A stretch of DNA of 64,000 nt from a virus. Below, piece after piece: positions 26,325-35,641 of the stretch. The stretch is from positions 30,028 through 94,027 of IMG/VR virus record IMGVR_UViG_3300046170_000478; one strand, written 5' to 3'. The notes below the pieces were generated by a model. That model did no database searches. It saw nothing but the letters and a program-made list of their open reading frames with translations, and was not told where the DNA came from. Position 1 is the first letter of the stretch; every line of letters begins with the position of its first letter. The position numbers and the translations under genes were made by a program.

Positions 26325-28828
26325 GAGAAGGCATAACAAAAGTAGATTTGAATTTTACAAACGCTGGAGGAGGTCACACAGCGTCTGTAACTTCTTTCTT
26401 GAACCCCAAATCTGTAGAGACTGGGGAAGATTTGGGCATTGTCATCGGTGGGTTAGGTGAGATCAATAACTTTTCTAATCCTAAGATTACTGAGATGCTT
26501 GGGAATTTTATCTGCACTCAGAAAACTACTTCGGCTGGCCCTACAAAAAAAGCGATCACCAGAAGGTATGTGGATAGAACGTCCTTACTTTTAGAATCTT
26601 ATGTGGTTTTAGTTCGGGGTATCAATTCTGGTCCAAATGGAGGTAGTGATTTTGAAGGTGCAGTTCCATATTTTACAGAGGTCTCAAATACTCCCTTAAC
26701 ATCTTTTAGATCTCAGGGACCAAGAGTTGAAGGTTCTGTGATCTACATAGGAAAAGTTTATAATGTAGAGTCTGCAGCTAACTTCCAAGGAGTTAAGATT
26801 AGCCTTGTCTATCACAATAAGAAATTAAAAGAAGATCTCAGTTTAAACACTGAGTTTGTAAATGGCACTTATAAGGCTGCTCCAGATTTATCTCAATACG
26901 ACTTGAAATTTGGTTATACCCTTTCTGATTTTAGATCAGCTTTAAATAGTGTTGGCATATCTATAAATGGATTACCCTCAAGCAATAATACTTTATTTGA
27001 GACCAGTGGCACTCTCAGTAGTGTTGTTAGTAGTATAGCAAGTTATTTGGGTTATTATTGGTATGTAGACCCTAGAAATGGGAGTATTAACTTAATTAAC
27101 AGTGAAATAGCTAGTCAAATACCAATTGATAATTATACAGATACAACCAATTCCGATATTGTAAGTGCATCTTTCACTGAGAGTATCGTTTCTAATAAAA
27201 TAGTTAACGTTTATAATGGATCTACAGAAAAAGATTCAAACAATCCTAAAGATGACGATAGACCTAGACCGATTTTCTTTAAAAGATGTCGATTTGAGAC
27301 TCTAGGGATACATAAAAAAGCATCTAGAACTGTTTTGGCTGCTTTTTTCAGTTTGTTTGATCAGGAGGAAAGTGTTGATGTTTTTGATAAATTTACCTAT
27401 TTCGCAACTGCAATAGCTAAAAACAAATCTTTGAAAAATGAAGTTTTTGGTAAAGAGAAATTAAATGATCATCCGTTTGATTTAAGTAAATTGTATCCTT
27501 ATGAACCAGTTTTAAATCCAGAGGGAAATGCTCTACCACTAATTCCTTTCCTAGAAGAGCATGGGGGAAATGCTGATGAAAAATTAAGAGCAGTATTCAA
27601 TACTAACGATGCAGAAGCAAAAAAAGAAGCGAAAAAAACATCTCTTCTTAATATGGATAGGATTACTAATAAATTTAAATATATTAGGATGACTCAATAT
27701 ACCGTTCAAAACGGGAAAAATGTAGTTAAAAAAATGGAGAGACCCCATAAAAGTGAATTATATAGCTTTCTGAAATTATTTTATCAAATAGCTGGAGGTA
27801 TTTACATTTCAAATGGCTATTCAGAATATAAGGTAGAGAGAATGGAGTTCTCAAATAGTAACAATGTCAATGTTGTTGGTCCTTTAAAAGCCTCTGATAA
27901 AATAAACGAAATTTCGGAATTATCGCCCATAACAGACTTTTTTGACTCTTTGGGCATAGACCAAGATGTGACAGTCAAAGGTCTAGCTAATTTGACTCAA
28001 GCAGAAAATCGTATTGGAGGAGTCCCAGCAAAAAGCACTCATGAGCATCATTTCATAGCTATTAGGTCTATACCTAAGTTAGAGAGAGTTAAATCCACAA
28101 ACAATCAGAAAATAGTTCAAAAAGATGCAAAGGTAGATTTTTCTCCTTTGCAGGAGTATTATGAAATTTATGAAAACCCAGCCAATAAAGAAGACCTCCT
28201 AGTAGGCGGACCAACTTTCCCCAACAACCTTATCGATAAAACTCTTGTTGAGGGAATGAAACATTTGATGAATCAATCAATTGACAATTATTATAGAGCC
28301 ATAAAGAAAAAAACAACTTTACGATTAACCTATAAACGGAGTAAGACACGGGTCAATAAAACAAGCGAAGATGGAGAAGAAGCTGAAGACGATGAATTGG
28401 CAGAAGCTTCAGAAGACGATCAGAAGATCGCTGAACTTTTTGATCGTTATGATTTGAAATATAATTCAATTGAAAGCCCACCTCATAATATGTTAAACAA
28501 GCTCAGTCTATCATCTGCTTCTGGTTCAACTGCAGAAATGAAGGTTCTCCAAAAAATTAGAGGTAAATACCGTAATCGCTTTGATAAGCCTGAATCTTCT
28601 AGTAGGACTTTCTATGGCCTTCAGATCCCAGAGTTTTCTCCAACAATGAATTCTGTTTCTATCTCTATCGGTCCAGATGGTATTACAACTACAGTGAGTG
28701 AGTCTACGATAAAGCTAATTCCACCAGATCAAGGTTTCCAGATTACAGAAGGAATGGAGGCGCTGACTCCGAAATCAATGCTTCCAAGCTCCTTTAATGC
28801 GAGACAGAGGAACACTCTAGGTCTATGA
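26321..28828 (+). CDS. Tail hub / tail-associated protein
   Basis: An 835-residue protein, last of the tail operon. A segment near residues 190-265 (Y-T-L-S-D-F-R-S-A-L-N-S-V-G, then S-S-V-V-S-S-I-A-S-Y-L-G-Y-Y-W-Y-V) resembles hub domains of tail baseplates, which fold as paired beta barrels. The C-terminal third has a charged Glu/Asp-rich linker (near 685-705). Its 3' end overlaps the convergent minus-strand gene by six bases. It probably closes the tube and carries the tip proteins. Confidence 0.6.
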   Translation: MREGITKVDLNFTNAGGGHTASVTSFLNPKSVETGEDLGIVIGGLGEINNFSNPKITEMLGNFICTQKTTSAGPTKKAITRRYVDRTSLLLESYVVLVRGINSGPNGGSDFEGAVPYFTEVSNTPLTSFRSQGPRVEGSVIYIGKVYNVESAANFQGVKISLVYHNKKLKEDLSLNTEFVNGTYKAAPDLSQYDLKFGYTLSDFRSALNSVGISINGLPSSNNTLFETSGTLSSVVSSIASYLGYYWYVDPRNGSINLINSEIASQIPIDNYTDTTNSDIVSASFTESIVSNKIVNVYNGSTEKDSNNPKDDDRPRPIFFKRCRFETLGIHKKASRTVLAAFFSLFDQEESVDVFDKFTYFATAIAKNKSLKNEVFGKEKLNDHPFDLSKLYPYEPVLNPEGNALPLIPFLEEHGGNADEKLRAVFNTNDAEAKKEAKKTSLLNMDRITNKFKYIRMTQYTVQNGKNVVKKMERPHKSELYSFLKLFYQIAGGIYISNGYSEYKVERMEFSNSNNVNVVGPLKASDKINEISELSPITDFFDSLGIDQDVTVKGLANLTQAENRIGGVPAKSTHEHHFIAIRSIPKLERVKSTNNQKIVQKDAKVDFSPLQEYYEIYENPANKEDLLVGGPTFPNNLIDKTLVEGMKHLMNQSIDNYYRAIKKKTTLRLTYKRSKTRVNKTSEDGEEAEDDELAEASEDDQKIAELFDRYDLKYNSIESPPHNMLNKLSLSSASGSTAEMKVLQKIRGKYRNRFDKPESSSRTFYGLQIPEFSPTMNSVSISIGPDGITTTVSESTIKLIPPDQGFQITEGMEALTPKSMLPSSFNARQRNTLGL

Positions 28829-29605
28829 TTTTTTGCAGATTGCCATCAATTTCCTGCATTCTTTGGCTGGGATGTCCTCATAAGACATCCAATTTGCGGC
28901 CTCTTCATTTCGGTAAGACTCCTTCTTCCACAATGACCTTAGAAACGTTTTAAACTCCTCAAAGGACTTTACTCCATGATTCTCGTTCAAAGCCTTCTGG
29001 AGCGATCCTGAGGGGGTTAATGGGAGCATTACTGAGTCACTAGAGGCATCATATTCCACACTATTAGAATTATTCGCTCCTTTTGACTTATCAATCTCGT
29101 CTGCCCCTACGATATGGATATTTAAGAAATTACGGACACAACGAACAAAAGCCCTATTACAAGCAATAGTCTCTAGGAATTTAGCGCAAAAATCATCCGT
29201 ATTATCTAATGAGGCATTGGCGACATCTTCGTAAATTGTGTTGATTCCAGCGCTTTCGTAATTCTTACCCCAAATAATTCTACAAGTTGCTTTGACATAT
29301 CCATCGGAAATATTCTCCGTTTCAAATGACACTGATTCAAAACCTCTTAGCTTGGCTAGTTCTTTAATGCCTCCGAGCATAATTAGGAGTTGATTGTCTT
29401 TCAATCCATCAGTAGAGCTTGGGACAGGCTTCTTCCTTGCTTCAAACCAACCTTTATTAGGATAAAGGAAGTCGTCTTTGATCATGGATCTCCAATCAAC
29501 AGATCCGTCTTCATTAAAACAATACGAAGCATTCTCTAAAAGGCCGTGCTCGTTTCTCTTGTAAATATCTGGACCGTAAACACTATTCTTGCTCATGTGG
29601 CTCAC
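28823..29605 (-). CDS. Conserved phage protein, possible DNA annealing function
   Basis: A 260-residue protein. The centre (residues about 75-175) has G-G-I-K-E-L-A-K-L-R-G-F, then I-Y-E-D-V-A-N-A-S-L-D-N-T and A-C-N-R-A-F-V-R-C-V-R-N-F-L-N-I. A run of strands and a helix with N-R-A-F-x-R-x-V-R is reminiscent of phage single-strand annealing or related proteins, but the match is loose. It is the last gene of a minus-strand operon that begins with an SSB-like gene, which fits a DNA role. An alternative start is the second Met, 9 bases downstream. Confidence 0.4.
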   Translation of the reverse strand: MSHMSKNSVYGPDIYKRNEHGLLENASYCFNEDGSVDWRSMIKDDFLYPNKGWFEARKKPVPSSTDGLKDNQLLIMLGGIKELAKLRGFESVSFETENISDGYVKATCRIIWGKNYESAGINTIYEDVANASLDNTDDFCAKFLETIACNRAFVRCVRNFLNIHIVGADEIDKSKGANNSNSVEYDASSDSVMLPLTPSGSLQKALNENHGVKSFEEFKTFLRSLWKKESYRNEEAANWMSYEDIPAKECRKLMAICKKS

Positions 29606-30713
29606 GGTAAACTCTAAAAAATTCTAAGTCAAGATAAAAATGATCTAAATTTTTTCGTTCATTTAAATCAAAATAGCTAGGATAAATCTCGTCTCCACAA
29701 ACAATTTTTTTATTACTTTTAATTTTAATTGTATTAAAATCGTCGATATCAATCCTTTTTTTATTATTCTCAATAATAGCCTCAGTATCTAGATAATTAA
29801 TTAGCTGATCAAAGTTTTTTGATCTTTCTTCAGTGAGGTTATCTGAAGAGGTGCATATTGTGATAGTGGGTATACCCTGATCTTTTACAAGTTTACAGAA
29901 ATCAAGATCAAACAAATCCGCTTTATATATTAACTTTTTTATTCTCTTGGATTTAATCAGGCTCTCGCTAATGGGTTTTGAAGTAGTAACTTCAACTTTA
30001 TTTCTTTGTAGAATATGATACAGGACTTCTTCGTTATGAGCGTAGTCCATCCTTACATCGATATGATCAGACACAATATTTGTGCGCTTTATCGGTACAA
30101 CCTCGTAAAAATCTGACTTATAATTACCCCCAATGAAAATAGTTTCATGAACAACTTTCTCATCGATCTCTAAAACATCAAGAACAGCTTGAGCGATCTC
30201 CTCTGGTTTTATGAAATTAATTGTTTTTGGATTTTCCTCTAAAGAAAATGAGGGTTTTTTTCCACCTCTATCTGATTCAATTGTTATCGCTTTTGTTTTA
30301 TCATTCCAAAGCGGAGAACATGTGTCTGCATATGTGTGAGCATAGATACCTACAACGGGCTTATCTAATGCAGAAGCTATGTGAACAGGGACGCTATCAA
30401 TCCCGACATGTCCCAGAGAGTTTTTTATAATATATGCAGATTGCTTCAGAGTTTCTGTGGGCATATGAGCATCTACGCCGTCAATTGTTTTTTCTCCTTT
30501 AGCTCCGACTTGGATGATTTTAATATCTCCCAAATGCGTTTTAAGAAGTTCAACAACATCAACCCACATGTCATATTCTTTCGCCTGAACTTTCTTGTCA
30601 TTATGAATTGTAATATACTTATCGTATAAAACTGGGAAATAATGAGGATTCAATACTGGTTTACCAATCTTTACTCCGCATGATTTGGCGTATTCCTCTG
30701 CTAGATGGCTCAT
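29583..30713 (-). CDS. GT9 heptosyltransferase-like C-terminal lobe plus extra domain
   Basis: A 376-residue protein. Residues 1-185 match the C-terminal Rossmann lobe of GT9 (ADP-heptose:LPS heptosyltransferase) enzymes: a K-Y-I-T-I-H strand, I-I-Q-V-G-A-K-G, and the nucleotide-binding block N-S-L-G-H-V-G-I-D-S-V-P-V-H-I-A-S-A. The N-terminal lobe is missing here but is encoded at the end of the upstream gene (30710-32425), so the enzyme is split at an ATGA junction. The remaining 190 residues are an unrecognised domain. It probably adds a sugar to a surface or virion glycan. Confidence 0.65.
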   Translation of the reverse strand: MSHLAEEYAKSCGVKIGKPVLNPHYFPVLYDKYITIHNDKKVQAKEYDMWVDVVELLKTHLGDIKIIQVGAKGEKTIDGVDAHMPTETLKQSAYIIKNSLGHVGIDSVPVHIASALDKPVVGIYAHTYADTCSPLWNDKTKAITIESDRGGKKPSFSLEENPKTINFIKPEEIAQAVLDVLEIDEKVVHETIFIGGNYKSDFYEVVPIKRTNIVSDHIDVRMDYAHNEEVLYHILQRNKVEVTTSKPISESLIKSKRIKKLIYKADLFDLDFCKLVKDQGIPTITICTSSDNLTEERSKNFDQLINYLDTEAIIENNKKRIDIDDFNTIKIKSNKKIVCGDEIYPSYFDLNERKNLDHFYLDLEFFRVYREPHEQE

Positions 30714-32425
30714 CGTAACTCAAATTGTGTTTTATCTTTACCGTTATGGAGATAGTTTAAATGTTTTTGCGTCCCAATATTAGGTAAAAAAGCCATGTCA
30801 AAATACCCCTGATGATCTCCCTTCCCTTCTAGCATTAATAGGTTTTGAAGACTATCTTGATATGGAAGGATTTTATGAACGCTTGGATTATCCTCAATCA
30901 TTTGATAAAATTGAGGTTTAGTAAATACATATATATTTTTTTCTGGATATAAATCTTTAAGATTTTTCATTAAAGAATTCAGGATGAGAATATCTCCAGC
31001 TGATTCAGGAAGAACAACGGCGATTCTATTAGAAATGCCTTCATCGCCTAATACATCTTCAATCCCTAAGGTCTTGCGAGAGTCTTCAGCCTCTTCTTCT
31101 TTAACTTCAGGTTTTTTTAGGTTTAAGAGGACTTTCTTCAGTTTTTCTACTGTAGACTGTACTGAAAACTCCTTCTTTACGTATTCCATACCCTTCTCCG
31201 CTAGAACCATAGTGTCAACTTCTGTCATCCCACGCACCATTTTCAACTTTGCAGCTATATCCTTCGGGCAAGTCGATGCTTTAATAAACTGAGTGCTAGG
31301 TTCTCTATATGAATTCCATTTTAGAGGGATTCCCCCTTGATGTTCATAGCACGAATCTGTTCCACAGGAATATTCCGTGACTAAAGTCACTAGACCCGCT
31401 GCTTTAGCCTCTTGAATCGGCAACTCTTGTCCTCCGCTTGTAAATGGATGACAATAAACATCCATACAATTATAGAGTTCGTTCAACTGTTTTTCATTAA
31501 TTCCCTTCGCGCTATTTTTAGTTTTAAACGATTTTTCTTTTTTACAACGTGGGCAGTCCTTGTCTTCTCCTTGGTAAGGTGCAATGTGGTAATAATCACA
31601 AGCATGGCAAAGGTAAGTGGACAATACATCATCCTGATCGATATCCATTTCTTTAAGATACCTTGGTATATCCCAGCCATGAGATGTTTCCCCCCAATCT
31701 GTATGTAATAGTAATTTTGCGTTAACATTCGGGTTTTCTTCTTTGAAGATCTTAAATCCCTCTAAAAGATTGGGTACTGATTTCCTCAATTGGTTCTTAA
31801 AAACAAATCCTATTACATAACTTGAGTCTAAACCAAATCTCTCTCTTACCGCAGACCTATAATCCATTGGTTTGAAATGAGAGTAATCAACAGCCCCATG
31901 AATTGTCTCTACATTTTTATGTCCGAGCTTCTTCATTTCTTCCTCTGCAAATGATGCCCACACTAACATCTTATCACAGTGAGGCTCCATTTGTTTTGCT
32001 TGATCCAGTATCGGGAGGCTATCTAAAGTCGTCCAAAGAACTTTGTTAATTTTATTCCACCAAGGTTTTTTATGATATTCAGAAAAGGCCCAAATATCTT
32101 CAATCCCAAGATATACGTCTGGTTTAGATTTTTCTACAATTTCGTCTATCGTATAATAACCATATTGAGCCATTCTTTCTTTTTGACCATTCCCTTGAAT
32201 TGATCTTAAGACTGATGGATCACTGGGGTGAGTCCCATACGACTCCCAAGGGGTCAGTAAGTCTGCTCCAAATTTTGCGCCGTTTCCAGCTTCAATAACT
32301 TCAATGTGTGGGTCATTATGTAATGCTAACAAAATATTTTTAGCATTTTTCCCAAACCCCGTAACAAGTCTGCTATGATTAGAGTGTATTAAGACCCTTA
32401 GTTTTTTAGAATGGGACTCCATCAT
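30710..32425 (-). CDS. GT4-like glycosyltransferase with zinc knuckle and GT9 N-lobe
   Basis: A 571-residue protein. Residues about 10-430 are a GT-B glycosyltransferase of GT4 type (G-F-G-K-N early; S-G-G-Q-E-L-P-I-Q-E-A-K-A-A-G acceptor/donor block near 345). An insertion near 272-300 has two C-x2-C pairs (C-H-A-C ... C-P-R-C), a likely zinc knuckle. After a Glu/Lys linker, residues about 460-571 are the N-terminal lobe of a GT9 enzyme (S-A-G-D-I-L-I-L-N-S-L), whose other lobe is the next gene. The start lies inside the SSB-like gene, overlapping 20 bases. Confidence 0.7.
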   Translation of the reverse strand: MMESHSKKLRVLIHSNHSRLVTGFGKNAKNILLALHNDPHIEVIEAGNGAKFGADLLTPWESYGTHPSDPSVLRSIQGNGQKERMAQYGYYTIDEIVEKSKPDVYLGIEDIWAFSEYHKKPWWNKINKVLWTTLDSLPILDQAKQMEPHCDKMLVWASFAEEEMKKLGHKNVETIHGAVDYSHFKPMDYRSAVRERFGLDSSYVIGFVFKNQLRKSVPNLLEGFKIFKEENPNVNAKLLLHTDWGETSHGWDIPRYLKEMDIDQDDVLSTYLCHACDYYHIAPYQGEDKDCPRCKKEKSFKTKNSAKGINEKQLNELYNCMDVYCHPFTSGGQELPIQEAKAAGLVTLVTEYSCGTDSCYEHQGGIPLKWNSYREPSTQFIKASTCPKDIAAKLKMVRGMTEVDTMVLAEKGMEYVKKEFSVQSTVEKLKKVLLNLKKPEVKEEEAEDSRKTLGIEDVLGDEGISNRIAVVLPESAGDILILNSLMKNLKDLYPEKNIYVFTKPQFYQMIEDNPSVHKILPYQDSLQNLLMLEGKGDHQGYFDMAFLPNIGTQKHLNYLHNGKDKTQFELR

Positions 32426-32984
32426 CTTCGTCTTCAGTTACCTCTTGTTTAGGCTCTTCGTATTGTTTTTTTTCGTATTTGGGTTTTTGATTCTGATAAG
32501 AGTCAGCTACAACGAAAGAGTCTAAAATATACTTTTTCATTAGTTCTCCGAGAACCTCTGTTTCTCCAGCTTCTAAGGGAAGCTTGAATGTCTGAGAAGA
32601 ATTTCTCGTTACAGTGAACCCAAATGCAGGGGTTTCAAGCCATTCTTCCCCATCTTTATTCATAATTTTTCTTTTTTTATCCCAAGGCGTGAATTTAATG
32701 ATCGTAGTGTCTTTATCCCGTCTATGGAAGGCTACGAAAGGAATTCTGGTTTTTAGTGAAGATAAAATTTCTCCAGCTTCATTAGCTGTTAACTTAATGG
32801 TTCCAGACTTTTCTGGATTTTTAGCATTTTCTTTAAAAGAACCGCTTTTGGTTTGATCATTCCAGCTGTGTTGTTGAATCATAGAGACGTACATCACTGC
32901 ATTTCCCTTCTTGTCTTTTGCGATATCAAAACTGAATGCAGATCCTGCATTTTTAGAGTTTGGCTTATAAAGAGTAAATTTCAT
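32406..32984 (-). CDS. Candidate single-stranded DNA-binding protein
   Basis: A 192-residue protein. The first 135 residues form a strand-rich domain with S-A-F-S-F-D-I-A-K-D-K-K-G-N-A and a G-T-I-K-L-T-A-N-E-A-G-E-I-L helix region, resembling compact ssDNA-binding folds of phages. A Lys/Gln/Glu-rich linker follows. The C-terminus is E-D-E-D-D-G-V-P-F, an acidic tip ending in Pro-Phe just like bacterial SSB (D-D-D-I-P-F), which recruits replication and repair partners. The acidic-tip codons also carry the start of the next gene. It leads a minus-strand operon. Confidence 0.65.
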   Translation of the reverse strand: MKFTLYKPNSKNAGSAFSFDIAKDKKGNAVMYVSMIQQHSWNDQTKSGSFKENAKNPEKSGTIKLTANEAGEILSSLKTRIPFVAFHRRDKDTTIIKFTPWDKKRKIMNKDGEEWLETPAFGFTVTRNSSQTFKLPLEAGETEVLGELMKKYILDSFVVADSYQNQKPKYEKKQYEEPKQEVTEDEDDGVPF

Positions 32985-32991
32985 TGAATTT

Positions 32992-33022
32992 GTGTAATTT
33001 ATAGAAGATAATCTATTGTATC
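32992..33022 (+). promoter_or_regulatory. GTGTAA motif in divergent gap
   Basis: GTGTAA (32992-32997) lies in the 38-bp gap between the divergent SSB-like and appendage genes, 25 nt before ATG 33023, and points to the plus-strand gene. A weak GATA/TATC dyad follows. No copy of the motif faces the minus-strand gene. Confidence 0.4.
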
Positions 33023-33859
33023 ATGGCTTTTAATAAAATTCAACCTGAACAGATCCAATTGCACACTTTCTTTAGTGACTCTGGAGATCTAAATATAACT
33101 CAAACAAATACAGGAGTTAAAATCAATGTTTCTAGGAACTTGACGGGTGATTTTTCTTTTACGGGAAATTTGACTAATAACGGTAAATCAATTGCGAGTT
33201 TTGCTCAGAAAACTAATAACATCTATAATACAAATAGTGGAAACTTTTTGTTTCTAGGTAGCAATACTGAAATCGGAGATGGACTAAATGCATATAATAA
33301 TTTCGCAATTTCATGCAATGACAGTAGCATTAGTGGAATTAACAATGCTGTTTTCCGCGCAGATTCTGTAGAATTCAGGACAGGTAGTCAAGAAAATGTT
33401 TGCTTGGCTGGGCATGGTATAACGTTTACTGACACTGCAACGGGCAGTGTCGTCTTAAAAGATAACCTAACCACAAACTCAATTACCGTAAGTCAGCAAG
33501 ACGCCTTATATGCGAAATTTAGTTCTGGTCATTTCTTCCAAGGTGGAGACACTTATTTCCAACAGAGTTTAAGTGTAGACGGAACTGGCATATTTAGTGG
33601 TCAATTAGATGTTCTGAGCGATGCGGTGTTAAGCGGTAGCACCATTGTCAATGAACAAATGTTGAACGGCCCTCACACTGTAACGGGAATCGTAAGATAT
33701 CAGACGGGATTCGCCCTCCCTAAATGGTTGGGTAATAGCATGGGAGCTTCTGAAGGATCTCCTGTAACGGAAGCAACAGGAGCACTCGCCATCTCAGGAT
33801 CTACTTTATGCGTATTTATTGGAGGGAGTTGGGCTGGAATCGGTTTAACCTCCATTTAA
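33023..33859 (+). CDS. Tail appendage or fibre-like protein
   Basis: A 278-residue protein made of short beta strands with frequent Gly, Asn, Ser and Thr (F-S-F-T-G-N-L-T-N-N-G-K; S-V-D-G-T-G-I-F-S-G-Q-L), a pattern of beta-helix or fibre proteins. The C-terminal 60 residues form a small distinct domain with a Trp and Gly-rich end, a possible receptor-binding tip. It stands alone between two minus-strand operons with its own motif-bearing gap. Its 3' end overlaps the convergent gene by 4 bases. Confidence 0.55.
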   Translation: MAFNKIQPEQIQLHTFFSDSGDLNITQTNTGVKINVSRNLTGDFSFTGNLTNNGKSIASFAQKTNNIYNTNSGNFLFLGSNTEIGDGLNAYNNFAISCNDSSISGINNAVFRADSVEFRTGSQENVCLAGHGITFTDTATGSVVLKDNLTTNSITVSQQDALYAKFSSGHFFQGGDTYFQQSLSVDGTGIFSGQLDVLSDAVLSGSTIVNEQMLNGPHTVTGIVRYQTGFALPKWLGNSMGASEGSPVTEATGALAISGSTLCVFIGGSWAGIGLTSI

Positions 33860-34236
33860 TCCATATCAATCTTTATTGATTTATTCTCAAAACTAGTTTG
33901 ATTATCTGCAATGTGCTTTTTGCCGATGTCCCTTTCGTAGTCTTTGAAGTGTTTAGTCTTAACGGGGTCTTGTCCTCCATGTTTGTCTGCTCGTTTCTGG
34001 CTCAACTCTTCAGAATAGCTCATCATATCTCCCACAGTACCCTTCATTTTCCCTGTCTTCTCAACGAAGGCGTTAGAGTTAAAGGGGTCATCGTTACTTG
34101 ATATCGAGGCATGTGGAACTGTGAATACTCTTCGCCATTCCTCTCCGTCTTTTGAGAAAGTATGGGGGTCATTCATTCCCTGAATAACCTCCTCGTACTC
34201 GTCTTTCGTGGGGTGTTTATATAGGTATATTGCCAT
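33856..34236 (-). CDS. FmdB-like protein without zinc cysteines
   Basis: A 126-residue protein. The N-terminus (M-A-I-Y-L-Y-K-H-P, E-Y-E-E-V, M-N-D-P-H) follows the outline of phage FmdB-type zinc-ribbon proteins, but the four Cys ligands are absent. The second half has the family's E-L-S-Q-K-R-A-D-K-H-G-G-Q-D-P-V-K block. The role is unknown in phages. It is coupled to hsp20 upstream by a TAATG overlap. Confidence 0.6.
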   Translation of the reverse strand: MAIYLYKHPTKDEYEEVIQGMNDPHTFSKDGEEWRRVFTVPHASISSNDDPFNSNAFVEKTGKMKGTVGDMMSYSEELSQKRADKHGGQDPVKTKHFKDYERDIGKKHIADNQTSFENKSIKIDMD

Positions 34237-34523
34237 TATATAACTTCTATTTTTCTTCTTCCTATTACACTCTTTTTGGGGAGAGTTACTGTAAGAAGAC
34301 CGTTCTTCATATTTGATACTATATTTTCAATAGAGACAATTCCATATAAATTTAATTTAAAATGACTTTGTCTATCTTCATTTTTAGCATCAATTATTAA
34401 TTTTGAATTTGTAGCTGTAACATCAAGATCTTTTTTTGAGAAACCTGCTAGTTCAAATTGAGCGATATAATCGTCTCCGTTATCTTTGATTTCACTTTTA
34501 TTTGTATTATATGAGTAATTCAT
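34236..34523 (-). CDS. Hsp20 / alpha-crystallin small heat-shock protein
   Basis: A 95-residue protein from ATG 34523-34521; a TTG 18 bases upstream is in frame but the promoter-like motif spacing favours the ATG. It is essentially a bare alpha-crystallin domain: D-Y-I-A-Q-F-E-L-A-G-F-S-K-K-D-L, a central K-L-I-I-D-A strand and the closing G-L-L-T-V-T-L-P signature with an I-E-V C-terminal anchor. Small heat-shock proteins hold unfolded proteins and occur in T4-like phages, probably to help virion assembly. Confidence 0.85.
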   Translation of the reverse strand: MNYSYNTNKSEIKDNGDDYIAQFELAGFSKKDLDVTATNSKLIIDAKNEDRQSHFKLNLYGIVSIENIVSNMKNGLLTVTLPKKSVIGRRKIEVI

Positions 34524-34539
34524 ATTTTCTATATAACAC
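34524..34539 (-). promoter_or_regulatory. GTGTTA variant motif before hsp20
   Basis: Reading the minus strand, GTGTTA (34539-34534) ends 10 nt before the ATG at 34523, the spacing seen for GTGTAA at several plus-strand genes. TTATAT within it resembles a -10. Confidence 0.45.
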
Positions 34540-34555
34540 AACTCATGCCAAGGCT

Positions 34556-35641
34556 CTAATCCCCATAGATACGAGATAAAATAGCGTCTATGCTTTTGGC
34601 ATATGTAAAGTTGTCGCGCAATTTTGTCCCATCTGTGTTTTTTTGTCCCACTTTCTCTAAGGCTTCATCAAATCCCTTTTGAATGTCGTCTGCATTCAAT
34701 TTATAATATTCCCCCTGATTAAAAGACATCCCTTCTCTAAAAAAGAAATTATCATAACAAGGTTGTTTACCGATTGGATCTACGAGAATGCTATTATTTT
34801 CTGTTGCCCAGTCTTTATGGGAAGAACAGTTGCTCACTATGGACCATTTGCCAAGAGCGGTCGCGTTGAAAGCAGGAAGATTCCAACCCTCTCCATTTGA
34901 AAGTCCAGAAAGATCTATATCAATTGAATTCATGAAATCATTCACTTCTGAATTTGTCTTCAAGTGGGGTAAGAAATTAATGTTTGACCAACTCTGTCCA
35001 CTTAGAGAATTATTGATTGCCTGATTCATCTGCTCTCCATTTAAAAATGGGTTCGCAACAAGACAAGATAATTGGTATTTTGGGTTATTCCCGAATTTCT
35101 GAGTCCATAATTGGATGATGGCCTGTGTGTTTTTTCTTCTTTCAAATTTGCCAACTAAACCGAAATGGATTGTATCTTTTAGGTATTCTTTTCCTGTTTC
35201 TTCAAAATCTTGATCAAACCCAAGGGGGACATGGCTGACATTGTCGCAACCTTTATCTTTAAACGCTTGGGCTGCTTCTGACGATGAGAAAAATACATGG
35301 TTTTGAAGATTGACTATATTGACTTCCTCTTCCGTAGGGGAATCAAGTTCGTAAAATGTATAAAGAAATTGGTTGGGTAGAACTTTTTCGGAACCATTAA
35401 TGTGCCAAACCTTTAGGGATGGCGTATTTTTGTCTAATTTTTTCAGTCTAGTGGCTGAAATATTACTGACCCATTGTTGGAAATCTTTGGGGATTTTGTC
35501 GTAAGCAGAGAAATCACCTTTATCTCCTATTGGGAAAAAAGAGATTTCAAGGTCTTTTTCTTTGAGTTCTCTTAGAAAATTTACTGTTACATTCCCTAAA
35601 CTGAGTGAGTTTATTGGTCCTTCAAAATTTAATCTTTTCAT
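34556..35641 (-). CDS. GT4-family glycosyltransferase
   Basis: A 361-residue GT-B type enzyme. The N-terminal lobe carries the acceptor side. The C-terminal lobe begins near residue 165 with F-G-L-V-G-K-F-E-R-R-K-N, a GT4 hallmark. The nucleotide-sugar region near 275 (S-N-G-E-G-W-N-L-P-A-F-N) is the usual E-x7-E area in reduced form. It probably transfers a sugar to a surface or virion glycan. It overlaps the sigma-factor gene upstream by 20 bases, so both are made from one transcript. Confidence 0.75.
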   Translation of the reverse strand: MKRLNFEGPINSLSLGNVTVNFLRELKEKDLEISFFPIGDKGDFSAYDKIPKDFQQWVSNISATRLKKLDKNTPSLKVWHINGSEKVLPNQFLYTFYELDSPTEEEVNIVNLQNHVFFSSSEAAQAFKDKGCDNVSHVPLGFDQDFEETGKEYLKDTIHFGLVGKFERRKNTQAIIQLWTQKFGNNPKYQLSCLVANPFLNGEQMNQAINNSLSGQSWSNINFLPHLKTNSEVNDFMNSIDIDLSGLSNGEGWNLPAFNATALGKWSIVSNCSSHKDWATENNSILVDPIGKQPCYDNFFFREGMSFNQGEYYKLNADDIQKGFDEALEKVGQKNTDGTKLRDNFTYAKSIDAILSRIYGD

